The notes: generated by a model not told the origin, from the letters alone. Shown: positions 8,833-17,201, numbered from the stretch's first letter. The stretch: 64,000 nucleotides of DNA from Thalassotalea sp. Sam97 (GCF_041379765.1 NZ_CP166919.1:1178001-1242000); one strand, 5' to 3'. Numbers and translations are program-made.

Positions 8833-9600
8833 TTGATGAAATCGTATAAACTGTTATTAAGTTTAGCGGTTGCAGCCAGTGCCCCAGTCGCACTTGCTGC
8901 GCAGCCCGCACCGGTGCTTGATATTAATAATGAGCAACCATTAACCGCCGATGCAACACCGCCAGCGGACGTTGAAACGCTGCAACGTATGTTGCAATCT
9001 CGTAATCGTGCACTTATCGACATGCAACGCCATATTGATGAGTTACAAACCGAAGTGAGTGAGTTGCGTGGTATTACGGAAGAACAGGCTTATACCATTA
9101 ATCAAATCTTACAGCGTCAACGTGAACTATACCGAGAGATAGATCGTCGTATGGCTAACTTAAAGGCGCCAACACAGCCTGTTACCACAACCGGATCTAA
9201 TCCAACTACGGATTACTCTGCTAACTTAACTGAAAATCAGGCCTATGATAGGGCTGTTAATTTAGTGCTTAAAGAAAAGCAGTATGATCAAGCGATCGCC
9301 GAGTTTAAAAACTTCACGCAAAAATACCCAAATTCGAGTTATGCAGCGAATGCTCATTATTGGTTAGGTCAGCTGTTATTTAACAAAGGAGAACTAGACA
9401 GTGCGCAAAATGAATTTAACATCGTTATTAATAACTATGAAAATTCCAGTAAGCGCAGTGATGCAATGTTAAAGCTTGGTATGGTTGCACAAAAGCGTGG
9501 CAATACTGCTCAGGCGCAAATTATGTATGAGCGGGTGATATCTGAATACGCAGGTTCTTCTGCTGCACAATTGGCGAAAGCACGTTTAGCCAGTCTATAA
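8833..9600 (+). CDS. cpoB: Cell division coordinator CpoB (YbgF)
   Basis: Periplasmic TPR protein that binds TolA and coordinates outer-membrane constriction with septal peptidoglycan synthesis. The 255-residue precursor has a signal peptide ending near ALAA (22), a trimerising coiled coil (about 50-100), and about three tetratricopeptide repeats from 135 on (YDRAVNLVLKEKQYDQAI, AHYWLGQLLFNKGELDSA, LKLGMVAQKRGNTAQA). It is the last gene of the operon and is followed by a strong terminator. Confidence 0.95.
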   Translation: MMKSYKLLLSLAVAASAPVALAAQPAPVLDINNEQPLTADATPPADVETLQRMLQSRNRALIDMQRHIDELQTEVSELRGITEEQAYTINQILQRQRELYREIDRRMANLKAPTQPVTTTGSNPTTDYSANLTENQAYDRAVNLVLKEKQYDQAIAEFKNFTQKYPNSSYAANAHYWLGQLLFNKGELDSAQNEFNIVINNYENSSKRSDAMLKLGMVAQKRGNTAQAQIMYERVISEYAGSSAAQLAKARLASL

Positions 9601-9634
9601 TATGCAAAGAGCACCAATGTGGTAATAATTAGCG

Positions 9635-9666
9635 AAAGGCTTATTGTATACAAATAAGCCTTTTTT
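9635..9666 (+). terminator. Rho-independent terminator of the tol-pal operon
   Basis: AAAGGCTTATT and AATAAGCCTTT form a long stem around a short loop and run into a T-tract at 9661-9666, 34 bases after the cpoB stop. Confidence 0.85.
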
Positions 9667-9780
9667 GATTTTAGGGCAAAATAAACACGCTAAAGCTTGT
9701 TGAGAATTGATTGTAAATCGCTCTGTTTGTTGTTAATTTGCGCGCTTGAACGATTTTTTTTTAAAATATAAAAATTGTTG

Positions 9781-9818
9781 TTGCACTTAAAATTATTATC
9801 AGTATTATATGCCCCGCG
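9781..9818 (+). promoter_or_regulatory. Probable sigma-70 promoter of the tRNA-Lys array
   Basis: TTGCAC at 9781-9786 and TATTAT at 9803-9808 are 16 bases apart, followed by the very GC-rich discriminator GCCCCGCG (9811-9818). A GC-rich discriminator is typical of stable-RNA promoters under stringent control. The first tRNA begins 31 bases further on. This is the only convincing promoter seen for the seven-gene array. Confidence 0.7.
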
Positions 9819-9849
9819 TTGAGGCGCTAAGCCTCTCGTAACAAGATGT

Positions 9850-9925
9850 CGGTCGTTAGCTCAGTTGGTAGAGCAGTTGGCTTTTAACCAATTTGTCGAA
9901 GGTTCAAATCCTTCACGACCGACCA
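9850..9925 (+). tRNA. tRNA-Lys(UUU), copy 1 of 7
   Basis: The 76-base sequence folds as a standard cloverleaf with an encoded CCA. The acceptor stem is CGGTCGT/ACGACCG, the D-stem GCTC/GAGC, the anticodon loop CTTTTAA (anticodon TTT), the variable loop TTGTC and the T-stem GAAGG/CCTTC. Position 47 is T, a site that carries acp3U in E. coli tRNA-Lys. The first pair is C1-G72, not the G1-C72 of E. coli tRNA-Lys. Confidence 0.97.
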
Positions 9926-9967
9926 CTTTCTCAAAACCAATGTGAGAGAGTGAATTATCTTATATGT

Positions 9968-10043
9968 CGGTCGTTAGCTCAGTTGGTAGAGCAGTTGGCT
10001 TTTAACCAATTTGTCGAAGGTTCAAATCCTTCACGACCGACCA
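9968..10043 (+). tRNA. tRNA-Lys(UUU), copy 2 of 7
   Basis: Identical in sequence to copy 1. It follows a short 42-base spacer that matches only the last part of the long spacers found later in the array. Confidence 0.97.
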
Positions 10044-10173
10044 CTTTCTTTTTAGGAAGTTTGTTAGCGCGAAAGCCAAGGCTTTTAACCGTTAACGCAA
10101 TCTTGGTCGAAGATGAAAATCATCACCAAGCGCTTTCTCAAAGCCAATACGAGAAAGTGAACAATCTATATGT

Positions 10174-10249
10174 CGGTCGTTAGCTCAGTTGGTAGAGCAG
10201 TTGGCTTTTAACCAATTTGTCGAAGGTTCAAATCCTTCACGACCGACCA
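10174..10249 (+). tRNA. tRNA-Lys(UUU), copy 3 of 7
   Basis: Identical to copy 1. It lies 206 bases after the start of copy 2, behind a long spacer of 130 bases. Confidence 0.97.
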
Positions 10250-10283
10250 CTTTCTCTCGTTAGAAAGTGAACAAACTATATGT

Positions 10284-10359
10284 CGGTCGTTAGCTCAGTT
10301 GGTAGAGCAGTTGGCTTTTAACCAATTTGTCGAAGGTTCAAATCCTTCACGACCGACCA
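10284..10359 (+). tRNA. tRNA-Lys(UUU), copy 4 of 7
   Basis: Identical to copy 1. Its upstream spacer is only 34 bases and keeps just the hairpin-like CTTTCTC/GAAAG part. Confidence 0.97.
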
Positions 10360-10489
10360 CTTTCTTTTAGGAAGTGACTGTTAGCGATAAAGCCAATGCT
10401 TTTAACCGTTAACGCAATCTTGGTCGAAGGTAAATATCATCACCAAGCACTTTCTCTAAACCAATATGAGAAAGTGAACAATCTTATAT

Positions 10490-10565
10490 CGGTCGTTAGC
10501 TCAGTTGGTAGAGCAGTTGGCTTTTAACCAATTTGTCGAAGGTTCAAATCCTTCACGACCGACCA
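10490..10565 (+). tRNA. tRNA-Lys(UUU), copy 5 of 7
   Basis: Identical to copy 1, 206 bases after the start of copy 4, behind a 130-base long spacer. Confidence 0.97.
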
Positions 10566-10696
10566 CTTTCTTTTAGGAAGTGACTGTTAGCGATAAAGCC
10601 AAGGCTTTTAACCGTTAACGCAATCTTGGTCGAGGGTAAACATCATCGCCAAGCGCTTTCTCAAACCAATACAAGAAAGTGAACAATCTTATATAT

Positions 10697-10772
10697 CGGT
10701 CGTTAGCTCAGTTGGTAGAGCAGTTGGCTTTTAACCAATTTGTCGAAGGTTCAAATCCTTCACGACCGACCA
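10697..10772 (+). tRNA. tRNA-Lys(UUU), copy 6 of 7
   Basis: Identical to copy 1, 207 bases after the start of copy 5, behind a 131-base long spacer. Confidence 0.97.
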
Positions 10773-10902
10773 CTTTCTTTTAGGAAGTGAATGTTAGCGA
10801 TAAAGCCAAGCTCTTAACCGTTAACGCAATTTTGGTCGAAGGTAAACATCATCGCCAAGCGCTTTCTCAAACCAATACAAGAAAGTGAACAATCTTATAT
10901 AT

Positions 10903-10978
10903 CGGTCGTTAGCTCAGTTGGTAGAGCAGTTGGCTTTTAACCAATTTGTCGAAGGTTCAAATCCTTCACGACCGACCA
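10903..10978 (+). tRNA. tRNA-Lys(UUU), copy 7 of 7
   Basis: Identical to copy 1, 206 bases after the start of copy 6. No clear T-tract terminator follows it. Confidence 0.97.
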
Positions 10979-11288
10979 CTCTCTTAAATCCCTTATTTAT
11001 CTTTCGCGTCTAATTAAAGCCAAGGCTTTTAACCGTTAACGCTATATCCTAGATTTAAGCGCTTTAATACCGACTAATTTTTTGATCACATTTTTATGCG
11101 TTTCACTTTGACGAAAGCCAAAGGATTTTCTGCGCTACTGGCTACGCTTAGATAACGCATTCTTCACGTCATAAAAATTGTTTGCACATAAATTTGTTTG
11201 GCTTTTAGGTATTACCGATAATTTTTGCGTATTTTACTGGCTGTTTACTATAGTAAAATCAACAGTACAAGCATGGTAATGATAACGA
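10979..11288. other. Post-array intergenic region with spacer remnants
   Basis: No gene is seen in these 310 bases. The segment at 11016-11043 repeats the core of the array spacers (AAAGCCAAGGCTTTTAACCG and on to AACGC). A more decayed, interrupted version seems to lie at 11114-11165 (GAAAGCCAAAGGATTTTC and later GATAACGCATTCTT). Thus the repeat once extended past the last intact tRNA. Confidence 0.5.
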
Positions 11289-12062
11289 ATGAAATATTGG
11301 CTTTGGGCGTTTTACATTGTGCTAGCGTTAGTTGCACCTAACGCTCTTGCTGAGCCAGAACCGACAAATCCAGAGCAACACACGCCCGATCCGTTAACCA
11401 GCCTTTATATGATACGAATTGACAGCATCAATAAAGATGCATTCGAGAAGGCGTTGATCGATCATATGCAGTTCCGCGCTAAGCAAAATGAGCAAAATAA
11501 TTGGCAGGTGTATACACAAGTTATTGGTGAGGATCTTAATATGTATATGCTGCGTTCGTGCTGTACTAACTGGGATAAAATCGAAGAGCATAATGCATGG
11601 GCGGTAATGAGTAATACGGCGCAGCATTGGCGCGATAACGTCAGCCAATATGTTGTTGATTCGGCTCGCTACTTTAGCCGTATTGATCGAGATAACAGTC
11701 ATTGGGACAGCAGTAAAGTTTATAAATACTTTGGTGTGGAGTCTTTGACGGTTGCGCCTGGTAAAGGGTTTGCGGCAAGAGCAGGCATTAAAGCGATAAG
11801 CGCCGCTGCAAAGCAAATGCAGTGGCCCGACTCATGGGCGTGGCATACGCGTATTGGTGGAGAAGCGCAAATTCAGTTGGTGTTTGGCTATGATTCATAC
11901 GCAGATATGATGCCACCAGAGAAAAACTTTTATCAGCGACTTAGTGAGCACTTAACAAGTGAACAAGCAGCGCAAGCTATGATAAGTGAATATAAATCGG
12001 CGTTTTTAAGTTCGAACTATGCGATTTACGTGTATCGAAAAGGCTTGTCATCGCCGGAGTAG
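11289..12062 (+). CDS. Secreted protein of unknown function, two-repeat alpha/beta architecture
   Basis: I do not recognise the family. The 257-residue product has a signal peptide of about 21 residues ending in NALA, so it is probably periplasmic or secreted. Two halves look like degenerate repeats: about 38-110 (LYMIRIDSINKDAFEKAL onward) and 148-220 (YFGVESLTVAPGKGFAARA onward). Each has a beta strand, a helix, then strands, reminiscent of dimeric alpha-beta-barrel (NIPSNAP/ABM-like) domains; that is inference. Two adjacent cysteines (RSCC) lie in the first half. It stands alone between the tRNA array and the leftward rhombosortase gene. Confidence 0.6.
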   Translation: MKYWLWAFYIVLALVAPNALAEPEPTNPEQHTPDPLTSLYMIRIDSINKDAFEKALIDHMQFRAKQNEQNNWQVYTQVIGEDLNMYMLRSCCTNWDKIEEHNAWAVMSNTAQHWRDNVSQYVVDSARYFSRIDRDNSHWDSSKVYKYFGVESLTVAPGKGFAARAGIKAISAAAKQMQWPDSWAWHTRIGGEAQIQLVFGYDSYADMMPPEKNFYQRLSEHLTSEQAAQAMISEYKSAFLSSNYAIYVYRKGLSSPE

Positions 12063-12238
12063 CGCAGTTAACTCAAATTAAAGCGCAACGGCTAAGATGC
12101 TTTGATATTTATATCAACAAAGCTAGGTGACGCGAGAGGCTCCTAATAGCCCCTAAAAGCTTGTGCATTGCGTTGTTAATGCTCGACAGTACTGTCAGTC
12201 ATGTAACGCTAAGTTAGGCTCGCAGGGGCCTTGGTTGA

Positions 12239-12841
12239 TTATTTCCGGGTGCTATTAGTACGTATCCACAACTGTTCAAGGCTGGCATAGAACAAACCGC
12301 CAATCGCGCCCCACATATGTGCGTCGATGGCAACCCGAGCATTAATTAATTGTTCAACATCGTTGCTTGCACCAAATACCTGCTCATAAACTATCTTTGC
12401 CAGCACACCAAACAGTAATAAATAGCCTGTCTTCCAACCTTTTTTTATGTCTTTGATTGTGCCCCACACAAATATCCCATGTAAAACACCTGACAATCCG
12501 ACATAACGTTGCATATCAACATCGAAGTAGAAAATGCCGACGCTACATATTATGGCTGAGACACTAAATGCAAATAAAAAGGTATGCATTTTATAGTGAT
12601 CTCCATGTAACGCCCAAAGCATGGTTAAGCCAGCAAGATTTAACAGTAAATGGTTGTCATTGGTGTGCACTAGGTGAGCCGTAAACAATCGCCAAAACTC
12701 ACCCGCAGTAATTAATGCGCGATCATAAATAAGGTGATCACTGATACTGCTGGGCAAAAAGAACACAAAGGTGGCGCAAATGAAAATAATGAGCGGAAGC
12801 AATAAGGCGTCACGGCTCCATGGTAGAGACAACTTCAACAT
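12239..12841 (-). CDS. rrtA: Rhombosortase (rhomboid-family intramembrane serine protease)
   Basis: Rhombosortases cleave the C-terminal GlyGly-CTERM anchor of exported proteins. The 200-residue chain has about six membrane helices and no extra domains. It carries the rhomboid features HLVHTNDNHLLLN (56-68), the nucleophile motif GLSGVLHG with Ser117, and the catalytic His175 in DAHMWGAIGG. The small size and the GLSGVLHG/DAHMWG motifs point to rhombosortase rather than GlpG. A likely substrate with a GlyGly-CTERM-like tail is encoded at 35085-37412. The start is 64 bases from the divergent tapT-like start. Confidence 0.85.
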   Translation of the reverse strand: MLKLSLPWSRDALLLPLIIFICATFVFFLPSSISDHLIYDRALITAGEFWRLFTAHLVHTNDNHLLLNLAGLTMLWALHGDHYKMHTFLFAFSVSAIICSVGIFYFDVDMQRYVGLSGVLHGIFVWGTIKDIKKGWKTGYLLLFGVLAKIVYEQVFGASNDVEQLINARVAIDAHMWGAIGGLFYASLEQLWIRTNSTRK

Positions 12842-12862
12842 AGCAACTGATTAACTTATAAT
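12834..12862 (+). promoter_or_regulatory. Probable sigma-70 promoter for the DTW-domain gene and ggt
   Basis: TTCAAC at 12834-12839, a 17-base spacer and a perfect TATAAT at 12857-12862. A transcript from here would begin near 12869, downstream of the ATG at 12861, which supports translation from ATG 12906. Confidence 0.6.
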
Positions 12863-12905
12863 GATTTTTGTTTTCTGGATAACGCCAAGCCGAGGGCGAA
12901 GACGT

Positions 12906-13496
12906 ATGAGCCGACAGTATTGCACAAGGTGCGAGCGACCGCTAGTGACTTGTATTTGTGACTGTATTAGACCGATTGATAACCAAGTGGAAATTTGTTT
13001 TCTACAACACCCAAGTGAGTCGAAACAAGCCAAGGGCAGTGTCAAGTTAGCACACCTGTGCCTAAACAAAAGCCGTATTATTGTCGGTGAAAACTTCACT
13101 AACAACGATGAGTTAAATCAAATGCTACAACGCCCTCGTCAGCAAGCGTATTTATTGTACCCAAGTGAGTCGGCTACGGTAGCGACGCCAATGGCAGCGA
13201 AGTTACAAGCGAATACGTTGTTAATTGTGCTTGATGGGACCTGGAAGAAGGCATATAAAATGTTGCAATTGTCAAAAAATGTCCAAGCACTTCCGCGTTT
13301 GACCCTAGATAAACAAATCAAAAGTCAGTATGTTATTCGTAAACATCATAAACCTACGGATGTATCTTCGCTAGAAGCATGTGCTCATGCATTAGCGATA
13401 TTAGAGCATAATCAAATGCGCTATCAGCCGTTATTTGATGCGTTTGCTCAGTTCAACAAACAACAGATACTATTACAGCAACAATATCAACGTTAA
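12906..13496 (+). CDS. DTW-domain tRNA-uridine aminocarboxypropyltransferase (TapT/YfiP-like)
   Basis: Members transfer the aminocarboxypropyl group of S-adenosylmethionine to uridine 47 in the tRNA variable loop. The 197-residue protein has an N-terminal zinc-binding-like set of cysteines (CTRCERPLVTCICDC) and the family hallmark in the form LDGTWKKA, with a following LPR segment. I start at ATG 12906, preceded by GAGG; an upstream ATG at 12861 overlaps the -10 box. Suggestively, the seven nearby tRNA-Lys genes encode U47, a known acp3U position in E. coli tRNA-Lys. ggt begins 11 bases later. Confidence 0.8.
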   Translation: MSRQYCTRCERPLVTCICDCIRPIDNQVEICFLQHPSESKQAKGSVKLAHLCLNKSRIIVGENFTNNDELNQMLQRPRQQAYLLYPSESATVATPMAAKLQANTLLIVLDGTWKKAYKMLQLSKNVQALPRLTLDKQIKSQYVIRKHHKPTDVSSLEACAHALAILEHNQMRYQPLFDAFAQFNKQQILLQQQYQR

Positions 13497-13506
13497 GGAT
13501 TTCGTT

Positions 13507-15252
13507 TTGTCATCACATTTATCTTCTTTAGTGTTTTGCTGCACATTATTTATTGCCGGCTGCTCCCTCGATTCTCAGGCTATTCGTGAAGATCGCGAAC
13601 CCGAGGCAGCAACAGGTCTTAATCAACAACAATTGCAACAGGGCAACCGTTATATGGTGGCTGCCGCTAACCCCTATGCCAGTCAAGCGGGTTATAATGT
13701 GCTCGCTAAAGGTGGCAGTGCGGTTGATGCAGCCATCGCTGTACAATTGGTACTAACGTTAGTCGAGCCACAATCGTCAGGTATTGGTGGTGGGGCATTT
13801 TTGTTGCATTACAACAAGCAAAATAACAATATCATCGCTTTTGACGGTCGAGAAACGGCACCTGCAAAGGCAAGCCAAGAGATGTTTTTAAATGCTGATG
13901 GCACACCCGTTCGCTGGATAGATGCCGTTGTTGGCGGTCGCAGTGTTGGTGTACCAGGCGTATTAAAAGCGCTCGAAGATGCGCACCAAAAATTTGGTAA
14001 ATTAGCATGGTCTGAGCTTTTTGATGATGCCATCGCATTAGCCGAAAATGGCTTTATCGTTTCTCCTCGCCTAGCAATGCTAGTGGCAAAAGACTTCAAT
14101 CCTGGGGTAAAAGCACTGGATAATAGCCGAGCCTACTTTTTCCCCAATGGCCAGCCCTTGCAACAGGGCACGCTATTAAAAAACCCAAAACTTGCTCGTG
14201 TTTATCGCGATATTGCAAAACATGGTAGCGAGGTGTTTTATAAGGGGTGGATAGCCGAGCGTATGGTTGACGCGGTTAACAATAGCTCTATTGCGCCAGG
14301 TCATCTTAGTATGGGTGATTTAACTGCGTACCAAGCAAAACAAACAGCCGCAGTGTGTGCCTCTTACAAGGTATATGAGCTTTGTGGCATGCCCGCACCA
14401 AGCTCTGGTGGCATTGCTGTTATTCAAATACTCAAGCAGTTAGAACAACACAACCTTGATCAATTGCCAGTTATGTCGGAGCAGGCCGTTCACTTGTTCA
14501 CGCAAAGCTCGCGATTGGCGTTTGCCGATCGCAATCATTATATTGCAGATCCTGATTTTGTTAGCGTACCAACAGAGCAAATGCTGGATAACCGCTATTT
14601 AACGGAACGAGGTAAACTCATTAAAGATGTGGACATGGGTTTTGCAGGACCTGGTACTTTTACTTTACTCGCTCGTGGTGCAGATAACGCTATTGAAATG
14701 CCATCTACTTCTCACATTGCCATTGTTGATGCACAAGGTAATGCCGTATCCATGACCACCAGTATCGAAATGGCGTTTGGCTCTGCAGTCATGGTTGAAG
14801 GCTTTTTATTAAATAATCAACTTACCGACTTTTCCTTAGCGCCAATGAGGGACGGCAAACCCGTCGCCAATCGTTTGCAACCGTTAAAGCGGCCGCGCAG
14901 TTCAATGGCACCGATGATGGTATTAAACGAAGACGATAGTTTACGTTTAGTGGTTGGTTCGCCTGGAGGGAGTCGCATTATTAATTACGTGGCGCAGACG
15001 TTAATTGGTGTTTTGGATTGGCAACTTGATATTCAGGCTGCGATTGATTTACCGAAAGTGACCAATCGCAATGATGTAACCACTCTTGAGAGAGGTACGT
15101 CTGTTGAAGCATTGCGCAGCGCCCTTGAACAGCGTGGGCATAAAGTGGCTATTCGAGACTTAAATAGCGGTATCCATGGTATTGAAGTTTTTCCAGAGGT
15201 ACTGCGCGGCGGTGCAGATCCGCGCCGTGAAGGCAAGGTGCTTAGTAATTAA
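13507..15252 (+). CDS. ggt: Gamma-glutamyltransferase, lipoprotein form
   Basis: Hydrolyses or transfers the gamma-glutamyl group of glutathione in the periplasm. The 581-residue proenzyme autocleaves before a Thr, here Thr401 in MPSTSHIAIVD, giving large and small subunits. The GGSAVDAAIA and SGIGGGAFLL motifs, and the SPGGSRI oxyanion segment in the small subunit, fit the family. I start at TTG 13507, preceded by TAAGGA, because it yields a compact lipoprotein signal ending LFIAGC with Cys19. Longer in-frame starts lie inside the upstream gene. It is co-transcribed with the DTW-domain gene. Confidence 0.9.
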   Translation: MSSHLSSLVFCCTLFIAGCSLDSQAIREDREPEAATGLNQQQLQQGNRYMVAAANPYASQAGYNVLAKGGSAVDAAIAVQLVLTLVEPQSSGIGGGAFLLHYNKQNNNIIAFDGRETAPAKASQEMFLNADGTPVRWIDAVVGGRSVGVPGVLKALEDAHQKFGKLAWSELFDDAIALAENGFIVSPRLAMLVAKDFNPGVKALDNSRAYFFPNGQPLQQGTLLKNPKLARVYRDIAKHGSEVFYKGWIAERMVDAVNNSSIAPGHLSMGDLTAYQAKQTAAVCASYKVYELCGMPAPSSGGIAVIQILKQLEQHNLDQLPVMSEQAVHLFTQSSRLAFADRNHYIADPDFVSVPTEQMLDNRYLTERGKLIKDVDMGFAGPGTFTLLARGADNAIEMPSTSHIAIVDAQGNAVSMTTSIEMAFGSAVMVEGFLLNNQLTDFSLAPMRDGKPVANRLQPLKRPRSSMAPMMVLNEDDSLRLVVGSPGGSRIINYVAQTLIGVLDWQLDIQAAIDLPKVTNRNDVTTLERGTSVEALRSALEQRGHKVAIRDLNSGIHGIEVFPEVLRGGADPRREGKVLSN

Positions 15253-15496
15253 GGTTTCTCACCCAAAGCAAAGTAACGCTCACTGGAGATATATCACAAA
15301 ATGTAAACGTGAGCCTTTTCAACTATTACAAGTAGTTAGCTAACTGTATTTAATGCTTGTCACGCTTGGGAGTTGCAGTTGTAGAGGCAACGGTTATGCA
15401 TTGGTAATTCAGTCAAACAGATTGTTAATGGGATATCAGTATCAGAGAATGTCATGTTCTATACTGTGTGGGCAAGTTAGCTGACCGGATACACTT

Positions 15497-15955
15497 ATGA
15501 ATACCCTACGCCTTTGTTTTATGACTCTGTCATTTGCCTTTCTTACAACGCTTATGGCATGTAGTCAAACTCAAGAGGAAACTGGACCACCACCGTGTGA
15601 TACCCGCGATTTAGATAAATTAACGGCGCAAGTCAAAGAGTTCATTTGGGGTAAAGATGTGCCATCTTTTAATAATGGTGACTGGTATATAAGTGCACTG
15701 ACTAACTTGTTGCAAAAATATCAAAGCGTCAAACAGGGGAATTTGTTTACCTTACTTAAACTTCGCAGTGATGTGAATGAACTTGAACAAAGCCTGCAAA
15801 ACTTATTGAAATTGAGTAAGCAACATAAAACTCAAGTGGAAACGTTTGCCTGCCTTGCTAATGACAACGATTGGTCAAAAGCACGTGAAGACGTCGAAGG
15901 CATCACGACTTTGCTCGGTAAGTTAAAAGATTTACAAAGGTTATTGATTAAATAA
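15497..15955 (+). CDS. Small lipoprotein of unknown function
   Basis: A 152-residue product with a clear lipoprotein signal (LTTLMAC, Cys22) and then a Pro-rich stretch with CDTRD. The rest is predicted helical, with heptad-like Leu/Lys-rich segments at about 75-150, and has one more cysteine (ETFACLAND). I do not recognise a family. It stands alone, 240 bases after ggt, and runs convergently into the lacI-type gene, leaving only 13 bases between the two ends. Confidence 0.6.
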   Translation: MNTLRLCFMTLSFAFLTTLMACSQTQEETGPPPCDTRDLDKLTAQVKEFIWGKDVPSFNNGDWYISALTNLLQKYQSVKQGNLFTLLKLRSDVNELEQSLQNLLKLSKQHKTQVETFACLANDNDWSKAREDVEGITTLLGKLKDLQRLLIK

Positions 15956-15968
15956 ACGATATCTTTTT

Positions 15969-16970
15969 TCAGCGCTTAATAGATACGGAATCTCGCAAGA
16001 TTAACGTTGGTTCGAACACCTGCTTAATGTCCGTTGCCGCTTGTCCATAAATGTCGCGCAGTACCATCCGGGTAACTGAACGCCCCATGTCGGCAATTGG
16101 GTTGTGAATGGTGGTTAAACGCGGGTATAGATAATTAGCAAACATAACGTCATCAAAGCCAATGATAGATAGCTCTTCAGGTAAGCGAAAGCCGTGCTCT
16201 CTAGCACATTTCATGGCACCGGATGCCATTTCATCATTACCACAGGCCACAGCTGAGAACTCACGCTTTTGCTTTAAAAAATGGCTTAGCCCCTCAACAC
16301 CACCTGTTTCTTGGAAGTCGCCGTAAAATACGGATGTCTCATCAAAGGCAATATTATGTTCAGCAAGTGCTTGTTTGTGGCCTTGTAAGCGTTGCTTGGC
16401 ATCATCTTTATATTCAGGACCAGAAATATAAACGATATCTTTATGGCCTTGATTAATTAGGGCCTTAGTTGCCAGGTAGCCGCCGTGTTTATTATCAAGG
16501 CTAACACAATGGTCAGTAAGCTGGTCGATGTAGCGAGAAACAATATAAATGGGGGTTTTACTTTGTGAAAGGGTAATGAGGTATTCATCGCTAAGCGCTT
16601 CACTGTGAACGATAATGGCATCACAACTACGAGAAACCAGAAACTCGATGCCTTCTTTTTCGCTGGCTTCGTTACTGTGGCCTGTTGTGATGATAACGTG
16701 TTTACCTGCAGCACGGCACTCTGCTTCTATACCCGACATCATTGAGCCGAAAAAAGGACCGTGTAATTCGGCAACCATGACGCCGATACTGCTGCTACGG
16801 TTTGATGCTAACGAACGCGCTATCGAATTGGGGCGATAGCCTAATTGCTCCATTGCCTGTAAGACTTTATCGCGAGTTTTTTCACTTACCTTCGCGTTTT
16901 TATTCATAACTCGCGAAACGGTTGCAAGCGATACGCCAGCAAGCTTGGAAACTTCGTAAATCGTTGCCAT
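15969..16970 (-). CDS. LacI-family transcriptional repressor of the glucan locus
   Basis: The 333-residue regulator has the LacI N-terminal helix-turn-helix (TIYEVSKLAGVSLATVSRVM, 3-22), the hinge with YRPNSIARSLA (46-56), and a periplasmic-binding-protein-like sugar-binding domain (about 60-330). It is next to a GH1 gene and probably senses a beta-glucoside or glucose. Perfect 14-bp palindromes of LacI type lie between the divergent GH1 and permease genes (18639-18652) and upstream of the TonB-dependent receptor (32325-32338). These are the most likely operators; the pairing of this regulator with these sites is inferred. Confidence 0.88.
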   Translation of the reverse strand: MATIYEVSKLAGVSLATVSRVMNKNAKVSEKTRDKVLQAMEQLGYRPNSIARSLASNRSSSIGVMVAELHGPFFGSMMSGIEAECRAAGKHVIITTGHSNEASEKEGIEFLVSRSCDAIIVHSEALSDEYLITLSQSKTPIYIVSRYIDQLTDHCVSLDNKHGGYLATKALINQGHKDIVYISGPEYKDDAKQRLQGHKQALAEHNIAFDETSVFYGDFQETGGVEGLSHFLKQKREFSAVACGNDEMASGAMKCAREHGFRLPEELSIIGFDDVMFANYLYPRLTTIHNPIADMGRSVTRMVLRDIYGQAATDIKQVFEPTLILRDSVSIKR

Positions 16971-17020
16971 TTTTACTCCCTGTTGTTTTTATGTCACACC
17001 GTATGAGTGAGGCCTTATTA

Positions 17021-17046
17021 AAACGCGGCTATTAAAAGCCGCGTTT
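17021..17046 (-). terminator. Hairpin downstream of the GH1 gene, possible leftward terminator
   Basis: AAACGCGGCT and AGCCGCGTTT form a perfect 10-bp stem with a six-base loop. On the minus strand it is followed by TTTTAATAA, a weak U-tract. It separates the GH1 gene from the lacI-type gene that lies downstream on the same strand. Confidence 0.5.
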
Positions 17047-17201
17047 ATTATTGCCACACATCTTGATGGTTGGCTCAGGTGTTCACACTGCAAGAGCAAA
17101 TATCGAGTAGATTAAGTTAATGCCAATCTATCACTCGTTTTGCTCAGGCTATGCGCTCGGTCTTATTATATTGCCAACGATGCGAACAAAAACAAAGGAG
17201 A

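Larger units (their letters stand above)
9968..10978 (+). repeat. Tandem 206-bp repeat array (tRNA-Lys plus spacer)
   Basis: Starts of copies 2-3, 4-5, 5-6 and 6-7 are 206-207 bases apart; copies 1-2 (118) and 3-4 (110) are deleted versions. The long spacers at 10044-10173, 10360-10489, 10566-10696 and 10773-10902 are nearly identical, so the array grew by duplication of a whole tRNA-plus-spacer unit. Each long spacer begins with a CACTTTC/GGAAGTG inverted repeat and ends with a CTTTCTC/AAGAAAG one, which could be processing hairpins between tRNAs. Confidence 0.9.

Noticed and set aside
9893..10183. A 96-codon open frame through the first tRNA genes
   Set aside because: It runs across two tRNA genes and their spacers, and its sequence is a translation of repeated tRNA.
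9850..10978. Regular direct repeats that could suggest a CRISPR array
   Set aside because: The repeat unit is a complete tRNA with cloverleaf and CCA, and the spacers are alike rather than unique.
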